Translations under genes and position numbers: made by a program
In this document: positions 28,209-35,332 of the stretch, in pieces
How the letters are laid out: each line of letters starts with the position of its first letter
How positions within the stretch are numbered: the first letter of the stretch is position 1
Assembly: GCF_006717045.1 (NCBI RefSeq)
Contig: NZ_VFPH01000001.1
Span: 62,001 to 126,000, forward strand
Reading direction: 5' to 3'
Origin: Pseudonocardia cypriaca
GTDB lineage: Bacteria > Actinomycetota > Actinomycetes > Mycobacteriales > Pseudonocardiaceae
Length of the DNA: 64,000 nt
The notes under the pieces: model-generated
The model's input: only the letters and a program-made list of their open reading frames with translations
Told to the model about the DNA's origin: nothing
Database searches by the model: none

Positions 28209-28892
28209 GTGCCTGGCACCGAGCAAGCGGCGGACGCTGTCGAGACCGAGGTCACCGCGGTCGACGGGAGCGTCGACGGCGGGCAGCCGGACGTGTCGAA
28301 CGAGACCGCCGAGGAGCGAGCGGCCCGCTTCGAGCGGGACGCGATGCCGCTCATCGACCAGCTGTACGGCGCGGCGTTGCGCATGACGCGCAACCCGTCC
28401 GACGCCGAGGACCTGGTGCAGGAGACGTACCTCAAGGCGTACTCCGCCTTCCGGACGTTCCGTGCCGGCACGAACCTGAAGGCCTGGCTGTACCGGATCC
28501 TCACCAACACCTACATCAACGGCTACCGCAAGCGGCAGCGTCAGCCGGTGCAGGCGCCCACGGAGGAGATCACCGACTGGCAGATCGCCCAGGCGGGGGA
28601 GCACACCTCTCAGGGGTTGCCGTCGGCCGAGATGGAGGCGCTGGACCGGCTTCCGGACAACGACGTGAAGGCCGCGTTGCAGCAGCTTCCGGACGACTTC
28701 CGGATGGCGGTGTACCTCGCCGACGTCGAGGGCTTCGCCTACAAGGAGATCGCTGACATCATGGGCACCCCGATCGGCACCGTGATGTCCCGGCTCCACC
28801 GGGGCAGGCGGCAGCTGCGGGACCTGCTCACCGGCACCGCCCGTGACCGCGGCTTCCTGCGGGGACGGCAGGAGGAGGGGGTCTCCTCATGA
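28209..28892 (+). CDS. sigH: ECF sigma factor SigH/SigR (thiol-oxidative and heat stress)
   Basis: RNA polymerase sigma factor of the ECF12/SigR group. Region 2 has ARFERDAMPLIDQLYGAALR, then NPSDAEDLVQETYLKAY and LKAWLYRILTNTYIN; region 4 has GFAYKEIADIMGTPIGTVMS and RLHRGRRQLR. The GTG at 28209 is preceded by GAGAGGAG and gives 227 residues, close to mycobacterial SigH; an ATG at 28152 is a weaker alternative. The stop overlaps the anti-sigma gene (ATGA). Confidence 0.94.
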   Translation: MPGTEQAADAVETEVTAVDGSVDGGQPDVSNETAEERAARFERDAMPLIDQLYGAALRMTRNPSDAEDLVQETYLKAYSAFRTFRAGTNLKAWLYRILTNTYINGYRKRQRQPVQAPTEEITDWQIAQAGEHTSQGLPSAEMEALDRLPDNDVKAALQQLPDDFRMAVYLADVEGFAYKEIADIMGTPIGTVMSRLHRGRRQLRDLLTGTARDRGFLRGRQEEGVSS

Positions 28893-29233
28893 GTTGCGGC
28901 AACCATCACGACACCGACTGCTCCGAGGTGCTCGCCGAGGTGTGGCTGTTCCTCGACCACGAGTGCGACGACGCGCGGCGCAGGCTGCTCGCCCAGCACC
29001 TGGACGAGTGCGAGCCGTGCCTGTCGGAGTACGGCATCGACGAGAAGCTGAAGAGGTTGCTGGCGGCGAAGTGCGGCGGTGAGCACGCCCCGCCCGAGCT
29101 GAAGAACCGGCTGCGCCAGCAGATCCGCGTGGCCGTGCTGGAGCAGGCCGAGGTCACGGTGGAGCAGGGCCCCGAGGGCACCACGACCACCACGGTCGAG
29201 GTGCGCACCACGCGCGTCGAGCAGCGCGGCTAG
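28889..29233 (+). CDS. rshA: Zinc anti-sigma factor RshA/RsrA
   Basis: Redox-sensing ZAS-family anti-sigma factor that releases SigH when its thiols are oxidised. The zinc motif H-x3-C-x2-C is HLDECEPC (around residues 37-44), with upstream Cys in the first 12 residues (MSCGNHHDTDC). 114 residues, with an unusual Thr-rich tail containing GTTTTTVEVRTT. Coupled by ATGA to sigH, as expected for a sigma/anti-sigma pair. A hairpin at 29238-29269 ends the transcript. Confidence 0.93.
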   Translation: MSCGNHHDTDCSEVLAEVWLFLDHECDDARRRLLAQHLDECEPCLSEYGIDEKLKRLLAAKCGGEHAPPELKNRLRQQIRVAVLEQAEVTVEQGPEGTTTTTVEVRTTRVEQRG

Positions 29234-29237
29234 CGCC

Positions 29238-29269
29238 CGCGGGGACGACGCGGTCGCCCCGTCCCCGCG
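29238..29269. terminator. Bidirectional terminator between rshA and bL37
   Basis: CGCGGGGACG (29238-29247) and CGTCCCCGCG (29260-29269) are perfect 10-bp arms with a 12-base loop. It starts 5 bases after the rshA stop and 9 bases from the end of the convergent bL37 gene. Confidence 0.75.
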
Positions 29270-29277
29270 AGGGAAGC

Positions 29278-29352
29278 TCAGGTGTTGGGCTTCTTGCCGT
29301 GGTTTGCGCCCTTCTTGTTGCGGTCGCGACGCTTGCGTGCACGCTTCGACAT
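29278..29352 (-). CDS. bL37: Ribosomal protein bL37 (AURKAIP1/COX24-type), 24 residues
   Basis: A tiny gene that begins MSKRARKRRDRNKKGAN and ends KKPNT, all basic, as in the mycobacterial and other actinobacterial 50S protein bL37. A perfect ribosome binding site AAGGAGG lies 7 bases before the ATG at 29352. It stands divergent from pdtaS and convergent with rshA. Confidence 0.92.
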   Translation of the reverse strand: MSKRARKRRDRNKKGANHGKKPNT

Positions 29353-29436
29353 GGATGACCTCCTTCAGTCCGCGGGATGTCCCGATTCTCCCACGTGCTT
29401 TCATTGAGCCGAGTACGGACCGGGAGGCGGCGTCGG

Positions 29437-30912
29437 GTGTCGACCCTTTCTGAGCTGCTCGCCGAGCACACCGAGATGCGCGGCGACGCGGTCGAGCACC
29501 TGCAGCGCGTTGTCGCGGAGTGGCAGCTGCTGGCGGACATGTCGTTCGCCGACTTCCTGCTGTGGATCCCCCTCGCGGGTACCGGTGAGTTCCTCTGCGT
29601 GGCGCAGGCGCGACCCACCACGGCGCCCACCGCGCACCCGGAGGACATCGTGGCGGCGCGGATCCCCGCCGCCGACAGCCCGCAGCTGCGGCGTGCGGTC
29701 GTCGAGGGGCGCATCTGCCGCGAGGAGAACCCGCGCTGGCACCTGGAGGTGCCGGTGCGGCGCGAGACGATCCCCGTGCGGTACGGCCGCTCGGTGATCG
29801 CGGTGCTCTCCCGCGACACCAACCTCGCCATGCCGCGCGTGCCCAGCCCGTTGGAGATCGCCTACCTCGGCAGCGCGTCCGACCTGTGCCAGATGGTGGC
29901 CGACGGCACGTTCCCGCCCACGGCGGAGGCGGTGGGCGCCGTCAGCAGCCCGCGGGCAGGCGACGGCCTGATCCGGCTGGACGCCCACGGCCTCGTCGCG
30001 TACGCCAGCCCCAACGCGCTCTCGGCGTACCACCGCATGGGCCATGCCAGCGACCTCGTCGGCGTCGTACTCGCAGACACGATGCGGGAGCTGGTGCACG
30101 ACCCGTTCGACGCGGCCGAGGTGGCCGTCCGGATCGAGGGTGCGCTCGACGGCAAGCACTCGCTGCGGATGGAGGTCCGCGCGCGGGGCGCCGTCATGCT
30201 GGTGCGCGCGATGCCGCTGCGGCCACGGGGCGACGCGGCGGGTGCGCTGGTGCTGGTGCGCGACGTCACCGACCTGCGCCGCCGGGACATGGCCCTGCTG
30301 TCGAAGGACGCGACGATCCGGGAGATCCACCACCGGGTCAAGAACAACCTGCAGACGGTGGCGGCCCTGCTGCGCCTGCAGGCGCGCCGCACGGCCATCC
30401 CGGAGGCCCGCATCGCGCTCGCCGAGAGCGTGCGGCGGGTCAACTCGATCGCGCTGGTTCACGAGGCGCTGTCGGTCTCGGTCGCCGAGCGGGTGGACCT
30501 CGACGAGCTCGTCGACAAGGTGCTGCCGGCGATCGGTGACGGCGCCACGGCGGAGTCACGGGCCAAGGTGCGCCGGGAGGGCAGCTTCGGCACGCTCCCC
30601 GCCGCGCTGGCCACGCCGCTCGTCCTGGTGCTCACCGAGCTGGTGCACAACGCGCTCGCCCACGCCTTCGATCCCGGCCGGGCCGGGGAGGTGGTCGTGT
30701 CGGCGAACCGCTCGGTCGGCGAGCTGGAGGTCGTGGTCGGCGACGACGGGCGAGGGCTCCCGGAGGGGATGGATCTGGAGCGGTCCACCGGTCTGGGTCT
30801 GCAGATCGTGCGCACCCTCGTGGACTCGGAACTCGGCTCGGCCCTCGAGGTCCGGCCCCGCCCGGGAGGCGGAACGGAGGCCGTCATCAGGCTCTCGTTG
30901 CGGGGGCGCTAG
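29437..30912 (+). CDS. pdtaS: PdtaS-type sensor histidine kinase (HisKA_2)
   Basis: Cytoplasmic histidine kinase of the PdtaS/PdtaR system, whose response regulator is an ANTAR RNA-binding antiterminator. The N-terminus MSTLSELLAEHTEM resembles M. tuberculosis Rv3220c. An N-terminal GAF-like domain (1-140) is followed by a PAS domain (about 165-280), then HisKA_2 with the phosphoacceptor His near 298 in REIHHRVKNNLQ, then HATPase (VLTELVHNALAHAF, GDDGRGLPEGM). No membrane segment. GTG 29437 follows GGGAGGCGG; 491 residues. The partner regulator is not adjacent. Confidence 0.92.
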   Translation: MSTLSELLAEHTEMRGDAVEHLQRVVAEWQLLADMSFADFLLWIPLAGTGEFLCVAQARPTTAPTAHPEDIVAARIPAADSPQLRRAVVEGRICREENPRWHLEVPVRRETIPVRYGRSVIAVLSRDTNLAMPRVPSPLEIAYLGSASDLCQMVADGTFPPTAEAVGAVSSPRAGDGLIRLDAHGLVAYASPNALSAYHRMGHASDLVGVVLADTMRELVHDPFDAAEVAVRIEGALDGKHSLRMEVRARGAVMLVRAMPLRPRGDAAGALVLVRDVTDLRRRDMALLSKDATIREIHHRVKNNLQTVAALLRLQARRTAIPEARIALAESVRRVNSIALVHEALSVSVAERVDLDELVDKVLPAIGDGATAESRAKVRREGSFGTLPAALATPLVLVLTELVHNALAHAFDPGRAGEVVVSANRSVGELEVVVGDDGRGLPEGMDLERSTGLGLQIVRTLVDSELGSALEVRPRPGGGTEAVIRLSLRGR

Positions 30913-31068
30913 CCTTCAGCAGGAGGTCGCTGGTCCTGCGGGCGTGGTCGCGCCGCTCCGGACCGCCGGCCCCCTCCGGTGCAGCCCCCGCGTGCGCCCG
31001 GTGGAACGACCGCGGGCCCGGAGCCGGGTGCAGTCCGGCTTCGGGCCCGCGGCGGGGAAGGGAGGAGT

Positions 31069-31320
31069 TCAGGCAGTACGTGCCCGCGTGCGCGCGTTGC
31101 GGCGCTTCAGCGCCCGGCGCTCGTCCTCGCTCATGCCGCCCCAGACGCCTGCATCCTGGCCGCTCTCGAGGGCCCAGGTGAGGCACTCGGTGACCACGGG
31201 GCAGCGCCGGCAGACGGTCTTGGCCTCGGCGATCTGCAGCAGCGCAGGACCGCTGGTCCCCACAGGGAAGAACAGCTCGGGGTCCTCGTCGCGGCAGATA
31301 GCGCGGTGACGCCAATCCAT
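31069..31320 (-). CDS. whiB1: WhiB1 iron-sulfur transcription factor
   Basis: Wbl protein that binds a [4Fe-4S] cluster through Cys9, Cys37, Cys40 and Cys46 (MDWRHRAICRDEDPELFF; VCRRCPVVTEC) and senses NO; it interacts with SigA. The GVWGG turn and the basic C-terminus RRALKRRNARTRART complete the family. 83 residues. Its start ATG is at 31320 with AAGGAG upstream. Two CRP-like sites lie 72 and about 123 bp upstream, a layout also known for M. tuberculosis whiB1. Confidence 0.95.
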   Translation of the reverse strand: MDWRHRAICRDEDPELFFPVGTSGPALLQIAEAKTVCRRCPVVTECLTWALESGQDAGVWGGMSEDERRALKRRNARTRARTA

Positions 31321-31391
31321 TGGTCTTCGGCTCCTTGTGGTTGCGCGATCGGGGTCGCGCCGATCGTCTGTCACGGTCTTGTGGACGCGCT

Positions 31392-31407
31392 TGTGAAGGA
31401 TTTCACG
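31392..31407. promoter_or_regulatory. CRP-like binding site proximal to whiB1
   Basis: TGTGA-AGGATT-TCACG matches the CRP/Rv3676 pattern TGTGA-N6-TCACA closely. Its near end is 72 bp from the whiB1 start codon. M. tuberculosis whiB1 is known to be controlled by CRP at two such sites; transfer to this organism is inferred. Confidence 0.65.
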
Positions 31408-31443
31408 AGCGCGCTCGATCTTCAAGGGTCAAGGTCCACCCAG

Positions 31444-31457
31444 GTGAGCACTCTCAC
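31444..31457. promoter_or_regulatory. CRP-like binding site distal to whiB1
   Basis: GTGA-GCACTC-TCAC is a second GTGA-N6-TCAC palindrome, centred 51 bp from the first (about five helical turns), so both would lie on the same face of DNA. Confidence 0.5.
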
Positions 31458-31863
31458 CCACTCAACGCAACGAGCGCCGGTACGGACAGTTACTGCTCCT
31501 GTACCGCGTGCCCGGTGTCGCCGCGTTCAGCGATCAACCTTGAACCGCCCACCGGGGTCCCGGTTACCCGGGTCCCGGCCAGACCATGCGAGAAGTCCAC
31601 TCGCGATCACTCGCTTGTCCGTGACTACCATGGGCCAACGTTTCCCCAGGTGCGAGCCCTTATCGGCTCGACGGTCCGCGAGCATCGGTGAATGGCCTTC
31701 GATCGTCACCCCACCGGGTGACCGGCGCGCTTGACTGCGACGAGCTGCGTTCCTCGCACGACGACCCGTAGTGCGCCGGACACGGCCAGGAGTCGTGGTC
31801 GGTGGACCCCGCGTTAGCCAACCGGCCAGATGGGTGGGGCATTCCCGGCCTATCCTCGGGTCC

Positions 31864-32283
31864 GTGAGCTCCGAGCAAGCGCCTCGCCAGGTGCGACTGG
31901 CCGGTGCGCTCGTCGGCGTCCAGGGCCTGCTCGCGCTGGGCTTCGCGGTGGCGCTGGTCGTACGCGCGCTCACCGCGGAGGGCCCCGGCCTGCCGGTCCG
32001 CGACATCATCGGCGAGGCCGGCTACTTCGTTCTCGTCGGGGTCGCGCTCGTCGCCGTCGGGCTCGGACTGGTCGCCGGTCGCCGCTGGGCGCGAACCCCG
32101 GCGATCGTCACCCAGTTGCTGCTCCTGCCCGTCGTCTACACGCTGATCGGGCCGTCCCGCCAGCTGCTGCTCGGCATCGTGGCCGGCCTCTTCGTCGCCG
32201 GCACGTTCCTGCTGCTGATCAGCGAGGCATCGCGGAACTGGTCGATGGGGCTCGACGACGCCGCGCCCGGCCGTCAGGGGTAG
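31864..32283 (+). CDS. Rv3217c-like integral membrane protein
   Basis: Four hydrophobic segments (about residues 10-32, 43-66, 74-94 and 99-118) in 139 residues, with charged loops and a polar C-terminus ending WSMGLDDAAPGRQG. The GTG at 31864 gives a sensible N-terminus before the first segment. Its size, topology and place between whiB1 and the GNAT gene match M. tuberculosis Rv3217c. Function unknown. Confidence 0.78.
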   Translation: MSSEQAPRQVRLAGALVGVQGLLALGFAVALVVRALTAEGPGLPVRDIIGEAGYFVLVGVALVAVGLGLVAGRRWARTPAIVTQLLLLPVVYTLIGPSRQLLLGIVAGLFVAGTFLLLISEASRNWSMGLDDAAPGRQG

Positions 32284-32317
32284 AGCAGGGCGTCGCGGTC
32301 GACGGCGTACGCCGGCC

Positions 32318-32797
32318 TCAGCCCTCCGCGGTCTTCGCGAACGCCGTGAGCGCCTCGCCGTCGAGCCGGAAGGTCGTCCACTCGTCCATCGGCACGGCGC
32401 CAAGCGAGCGGTAGAAGCCGATCGACGGCTCGTTCCAGTCCAGCACCTGCCACTCCAGCCGCGCGTAGCCCTGCTCGGCGCACACGGCCGCGAGCTGGGC
32501 CAGCAGCGCCTTGCCCAGCCCGCTGCCGCGGTGTGCCGGCCGCACGAACAGGTCCTCGAGGTAGATCCCGGGCACCCCGCGCCACGTCGAGAAGCTGCGG
32601 AACCAGACCGCGCAGCCCACGACCTCGCCCGCCACCTCGGCGACGTGGCAGCGCGCCACGGCCTCCGGGCCGAACACCGCGGCGTGCAGCTGGTCCTCGG
32701 TGAGCGTGCACAGCTCGGGGCTGCGCTCGTACTCGGCGAGCTCGTGGACGAGGCCGACGACCGCCGCAACGTCAGCTTCGCGTGCTTCCCGGATCAC
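32318..32797 (-). CDS. GNAT-family N-acetyltransferase
   Basis: Acetyl-CoA-dependent acetyltransferase of 159 residues. Motif A reads LFVRPAHRGSGLGKALL, containing the R-x-x-G-x-G acetyl-CoA pyrophosphate loop; YLEDLFV precedes it and EPSIGFYRSLGA is the motif B region. The GTG at 32797 overlaps the stop of the phosphatase gene upstream (GTGA). M. tuberculosis Rv3216 is the positional equivalent. Substrate unknown; the sequence resembles diamine/GCN5 types. Confidence 0.88.
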   Translation of the reverse strand: MIREAREADVAAVVGLVHELAEYERSPELCTLTEDQLHAAVFGPEAVARCHVAEVAGEVVGCAVWFRSFSTWRGVPGIYLEDLFVRPAHRGSGLGKALLAQLAAVCAEQGYARLEWQVLDWNEPSIGFYRSLGAVPMDEWTTFRLDGEALTAFAKTAEG

Positions 32798-33387
32798 GGG
32801 CGCCCCTTCGGGGTGAGGTTGACGTGGTCGAGGCGGGGGACGCCGCGTTCGTGGCCGAGCACGGCCCACGACGGCGCCTCCATGGCGAACCGGACGCCCT
32901 CGACGGCGGGCAGCCCGATCCAGCGGGCCACGAGGACGCGGCTGAAGTGGCCGTGCCCGACGAGCACGACGTCACCCCGGTCGAGGGCCTCGGTGGTGCG
33001 CGCGATCACGCCGTCGGCCCGCTCGCCGACCTCGTCGGCGGTCTCCCCGCCGGGGCACGGGTGCGTCCAGACCGTCCAGCCCGGCACCGTCTCGCGGATC
33101 TCCGGGGTGGTGCGGCCCTCGTACTCGCCGTAGTCCCACTCGGCGAGCCGCTCGTCGACCTCGTCGACGCGGAACCCGGCGAGCCGCGCGGTGTCCTGCG
33201 CACGGCTGCGCGGGCTGGTGAGCACGAGGACGGGCGGCTCGGTGAGCAGGTTCGTGGCGAGCCGCCCGGCGGCCTCGGCGAGCACGTGCCCCCGTTCGGT
33301 GAGGGGGATGTCGGTGCGGCCCGTGTGCTTCCCGGACAGCGACCACTCGGTCTCACCGTGGCGGAGCAGGAACACGCGGCCGGTCAT
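32794..33387 (-). CDS. Histidine phosphatase superfamily protein (Rv3214/gpm2-like)
   Basis: Phosphatase with the phosphohistidine motif FLLRHGETEWSLSGKHTGR at the N-terminus, the acid residue in LAEWDYGEYEG and the second His in LVGHGHFSRVLVA. 197 residues. M. tuberculosis Rv3214 (gpm2) lies in the same place and is known to be a broad acid phosphatase rather than a glycolytic mutase, so that is the likelier role. Coupled by 4-base overlap to the GNAT gene. Confidence 0.9.
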   Translation of the reverse strand: MTGRVFLLRHGETEWSLSGKHTGRTDIPLTERGHVLAEAAGRLATNLLTEPPVLVLTSPRSRAQDTARLAGFRVDEVDERLAEWDYGEYEGRTTPEIRETVPGWTVWTHPCPGGETADEVGERADGVIARTTEALDRGDVVLVGHGHFSRVLVARWIGLPAVEGVRFAMEAPSWAVLGHERGVPRLDHVNLTPKGRP

Positions 33388-33504
33388 GGTCCGGAGCGTA
33401 GACGCGGGGGACCGGCGCGCCGGTCGCGTGCCCGCTCCCGCCGGGTGCGAGAGGGCGCCGGGCGGCCGGCACGGGTGCGGTGCCGCCTCCCTAGGGTCGG
33501 ACCG

Positions 33505-34161
33505 GTGAGCGTCCCATCGGTGCGTCGTCCTGCTGATCTCGACATCGTCCGCGAGTCGTACGACCGCGTCGCGGACACCTACGTGGAAATGGGTCTGGGA
33601 GACGTCCGCGCGTACCCGTGGCTCCGAGCCGCGATGGACGTGTTCGCCGATGCGGTCCGCGAGTTGGGTCCGGTGCTCGACGTCGGGTGCGGCCCGGGCG
33701 CCGTGACGGCGTACCTGGCCGATCGCGGTGTGGACGTGTCCGGGGTGGACCTCTCGCCCCGCATGATCGAGCACGCACGCCGTCTCCACCCCGGATGCAG
33801 CTTCGGCGTGGCGTCGGCCACCGATCTCGACCTCGCCGACTCGTCGTTGGGCGGGGTGCTGGGGTGGTGGTCGTTGTTCAACCTGCCTCGCGACGTCCTG
33901 CCGCAGGTCCTGGCGTCGTTCGCCCGGGCGCTGGTGCTGGGCGGACAGCTGATCGTCGCCACGCACGTGGGGGACGGCGAGGTGGCTCGTGCCGAGGCGT
34001 ACGGCGGTGTCCCGGTCGAGTGGACGACCTACCTGTGGCAACCGGAACAGCTCGCCGCGCTGGTCGAGGAGGCGGGCCTCCGACCGGTGGCCGAGCTGCG
34101 GCTCGGTGCCGACGGACAGTTCGGCCCGCTCGTGGTGCTCGTGGCTCGACGCGACCACTGA
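33505..34161 (+). CDS. Class I SAM-dependent methyltransferase
   Basis: 218 residues, starting at GTG 33505. SAM motif I is PVLDVGCGPGAVTAYLADRG; motif II is VSGVDLSPRMIEHAR and the post-motif region reads LGGVLGWWSLFNLP. It ends AELRLGADGQFGPLVVLVARR. Substrate unknown. It is divergent from the phosphatase gene and convergent with sodN across a strong hairpin. Confidence 0.87.
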   Translation: MSVPSVRRPADLDIVRESYDRVADTYVEMGLGDVRAYPWLRAAMDVFADAVRELGPVLDVGCGPGAVTAYLADRGVDVSGVDLSPRMIEHARRLHPGCSFGVASATDLDLADSSLGGVLGWWSLFNLPRDVLPQVLASFARALVLGGQLIVATHVGDGEVARAEAYGGVPVEWTTYLWQPEQLAALVEEAGLRPVAELRLGADGQFGPLVVLVARRDH

Positions 34162-34196
34162 CCGTCCGGGCCGGGAGAAGTCGCCCGACAACGAGA

Positions 34197-34241
34197 GACG
34201 GCGCTGACCCACGAGAGGTGTTCTCGCAGGTCAGCGCCGTC
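34197..34241. terminator. Bidirectional terminator between the methyltransferase and sodN
   Basis: Perfect 13-bp arms GACGGCGCTGACC (34197-34209) and GGTCAGCGCCGTC (34229-34241), with a further CGAGA/TCTCG stem inside the loop. It lies in the 93-bp convergent gap. Confidence 0.8.
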
Positions 34242-34254
34242 GGCGACGCCTGGG

Positions 34255-34671
34255 TCAGGCAGCGGCCTTCGTCTCCCAGAAGATCTTGTCGATCTGGGAG
34301 ATGTAGTCGAGCAGCTCCTGGCCGGTGGCCGGGTCCGTGGACGACTTCACGCCGCCGGGCCCGCCACCCGCCTTCTTGGTGGCCTTGTTGAACAGCTCGT
34401 GCAGCTCCGGGTACTTCTCGAAGTGCGGGGGCTTGAAGTAGTCGGTCCAGAGCACCCACAGGTGGTGCTTCACGAGGTCCGCGCGCTGCTCCTTGATGTC
34501 GAGCGCCCGCGTGCGGAACTCGGCGTCCTCGTTGCCCTGGTACTTCTCCTGGATCGCCTTCACCGACTCGGCCTCGATGCGGGCCTGCGCCGGGTCGTAC
34601 ACGCCGCAGGGGAGGTCGCAATGTGCGGTGGCCTCCAGCCGCGGGCGGAGAATGCGGGCGAAAAGCCGCAT
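34255..34671 (-). CDS. sodN: Nickel superoxide dismutase
   Basis: Converts superoxide to oxygen and peroxide at a nickel centre. The precursor carries a 16-residue leader (MRLFARILRPRLEATA), cut to expose His1 of the nickel hook HCDLPCGVYDP. The four-helix body is DIKEQRADLVKHHLWVLWTD onward, ending FWETKAAA. 138 residues in total, the family size. ATG 34671 follows GGGAGGACCC. The processing protease gene sodX is divergent, 84 bp away. Confidence 0.96.
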   Translation of the reverse strand: MRLFARILRPRLEATAHCDLPCGVYDPAQARIEAESVKAIQEKYQGNEDAEFRTRALDIKEQRADLVKHHLWVLWTDYFKPPHFEKYPELHELFNKATKKAGGGPGGVKSSTDPATGQELLDYISQIDKIFWETKAAA

Positions 34672-34755
34672 GGGTCCTCCCTGGATGGTGATCGTTCTGG
34701 CGTGTCCGACACTACTCCCGGCGTCGGGGCGCAGCAGTGTGATGAGGGGGTGGGT

Positions 34756-35061
34756 GTGCGCTGGCGGAGGGTGGCCGTGCGGGGGCCGTCGATGTCGCCG
34801 ACGCTGCGGGACGGGGACGTGGTGCTCGTGGAGTTCGGTGCGCGGGTCCGGGCCGGGGACGTCGTGCTGGTGCGCTGGGCGGCGCGCCCGGAGCAGCTGT
34901 CGGTGAAGCGGGCCGCGCGGCCGGCGGACGACGGCTGGTGGGTGCTCGGCGACAACGACCACGGTTCGACCGACTCCCGCACGCTCGGGCCGGCCGCGGT
35001 GCTGGCCGTGGTGCTGTGCCGGCTGTGGCCCCGCCCCCGGCGGTTCCGCGGCCGCTCCTGA
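34756..35061 (+). CDS. sodX: Nickel-SOD maturation protease (S26 signal-peptidase family)
   Basis: Small serine protease that cuts the leader from SodN precursor. It has the Ser nucleophile in VRGPSMSPTLRDGD, the Lys general base in QLSVKRAAR, and the GDN(D/N) element in VLGDNDHGSTDSR. 101 residues from GTG 34756; earlier in-frame GTGs (34750, 34705) cannot be excluded. Its pairing with sodN is typical. The divergent gap shows no obvious Nur box. Confidence 0.9.
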   Translation: MRWRRVAVRGPSMSPTLRDGDVVLVEFGARVRAGDVVLVRWAARPEQLSVKRAARPADDGWWVLGDNDHGSTDSRTLGPAAVLAVVLCRLWPRPRRFRGRS

Positions 35062-35069
35062 CCCACTTC

Positions 35070-35122
35070 CCGACGAGCGGCGCGTTGGTCGGATAGGTTG
35101 CGACGAACGCGCCGTTCGTCGC
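35070..35122. repeat. REP/BIME-like double palindrome, copy 2 (inverted relative to copy 1)
   Basis: Hairpins at 35070-35092 and 35101-35121 are joined by ATAGGTTG. The reverse complement aligns with copy 1 (27428-27484) along its whole length, including the linker ACCTATCCGAC, with only a few differences. It follows the sodX stop by 9 bases, in the 271-bp gap before malic enzyme. The rest of that gap (35123-35332) shows a TAAGAT box at about 35167 and an RBS, otherwise nothing. Confidence 0.78.
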
Positions 35123-35332
35123 AATGGGGTGAGGCATGCGACGCCCCGGTGGGTGAGCTCCTCCCGTAAGATCGCCCCGGAACCCGACTGCCCATCCGCC
35201 GGGCCTGTCGCACCATCCTGCGGCTGCTCGGCGCTCGGCCGTCCGGCACCGGTCGCAGACCCGCGACCCCCGGTGCACGGCGAGCGCGCGCCCCCGCTGG
35301 CGCCCCCCTGAGCACCACAAGGAAGTGGACCT

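Larger units (their letters stand above)
31321..31863. other. 543-bp gap between whiB1 and the Rv3217c-like gene
   Basis: No convincing gene. It holds the whiB1 upstream region with the two CRP-like sites, a 7-bp hairpin GTCACCC/GGGTGAC at 31705-31722, and a lower-GC stretch at 31390-31640. A minus-strand frame runs here but has no RBS or family match. M. tuberculosis carries Rv3218 in this position; nothing comparable is seen here. Confidence 0.6.

Noticed and set aside
31527..32009. Minus-strand frame covering part of the gap upstream of the Rv3217c-like gene
   Set aside because: No RBS, no family match, and half of it is antisense to the membrane gene.
34672..34755. A Nur operator between sodN and sodX
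   Set aside because: No TTGCA-N5-TGCAA-like dyad is visible in the 84-bp gap.
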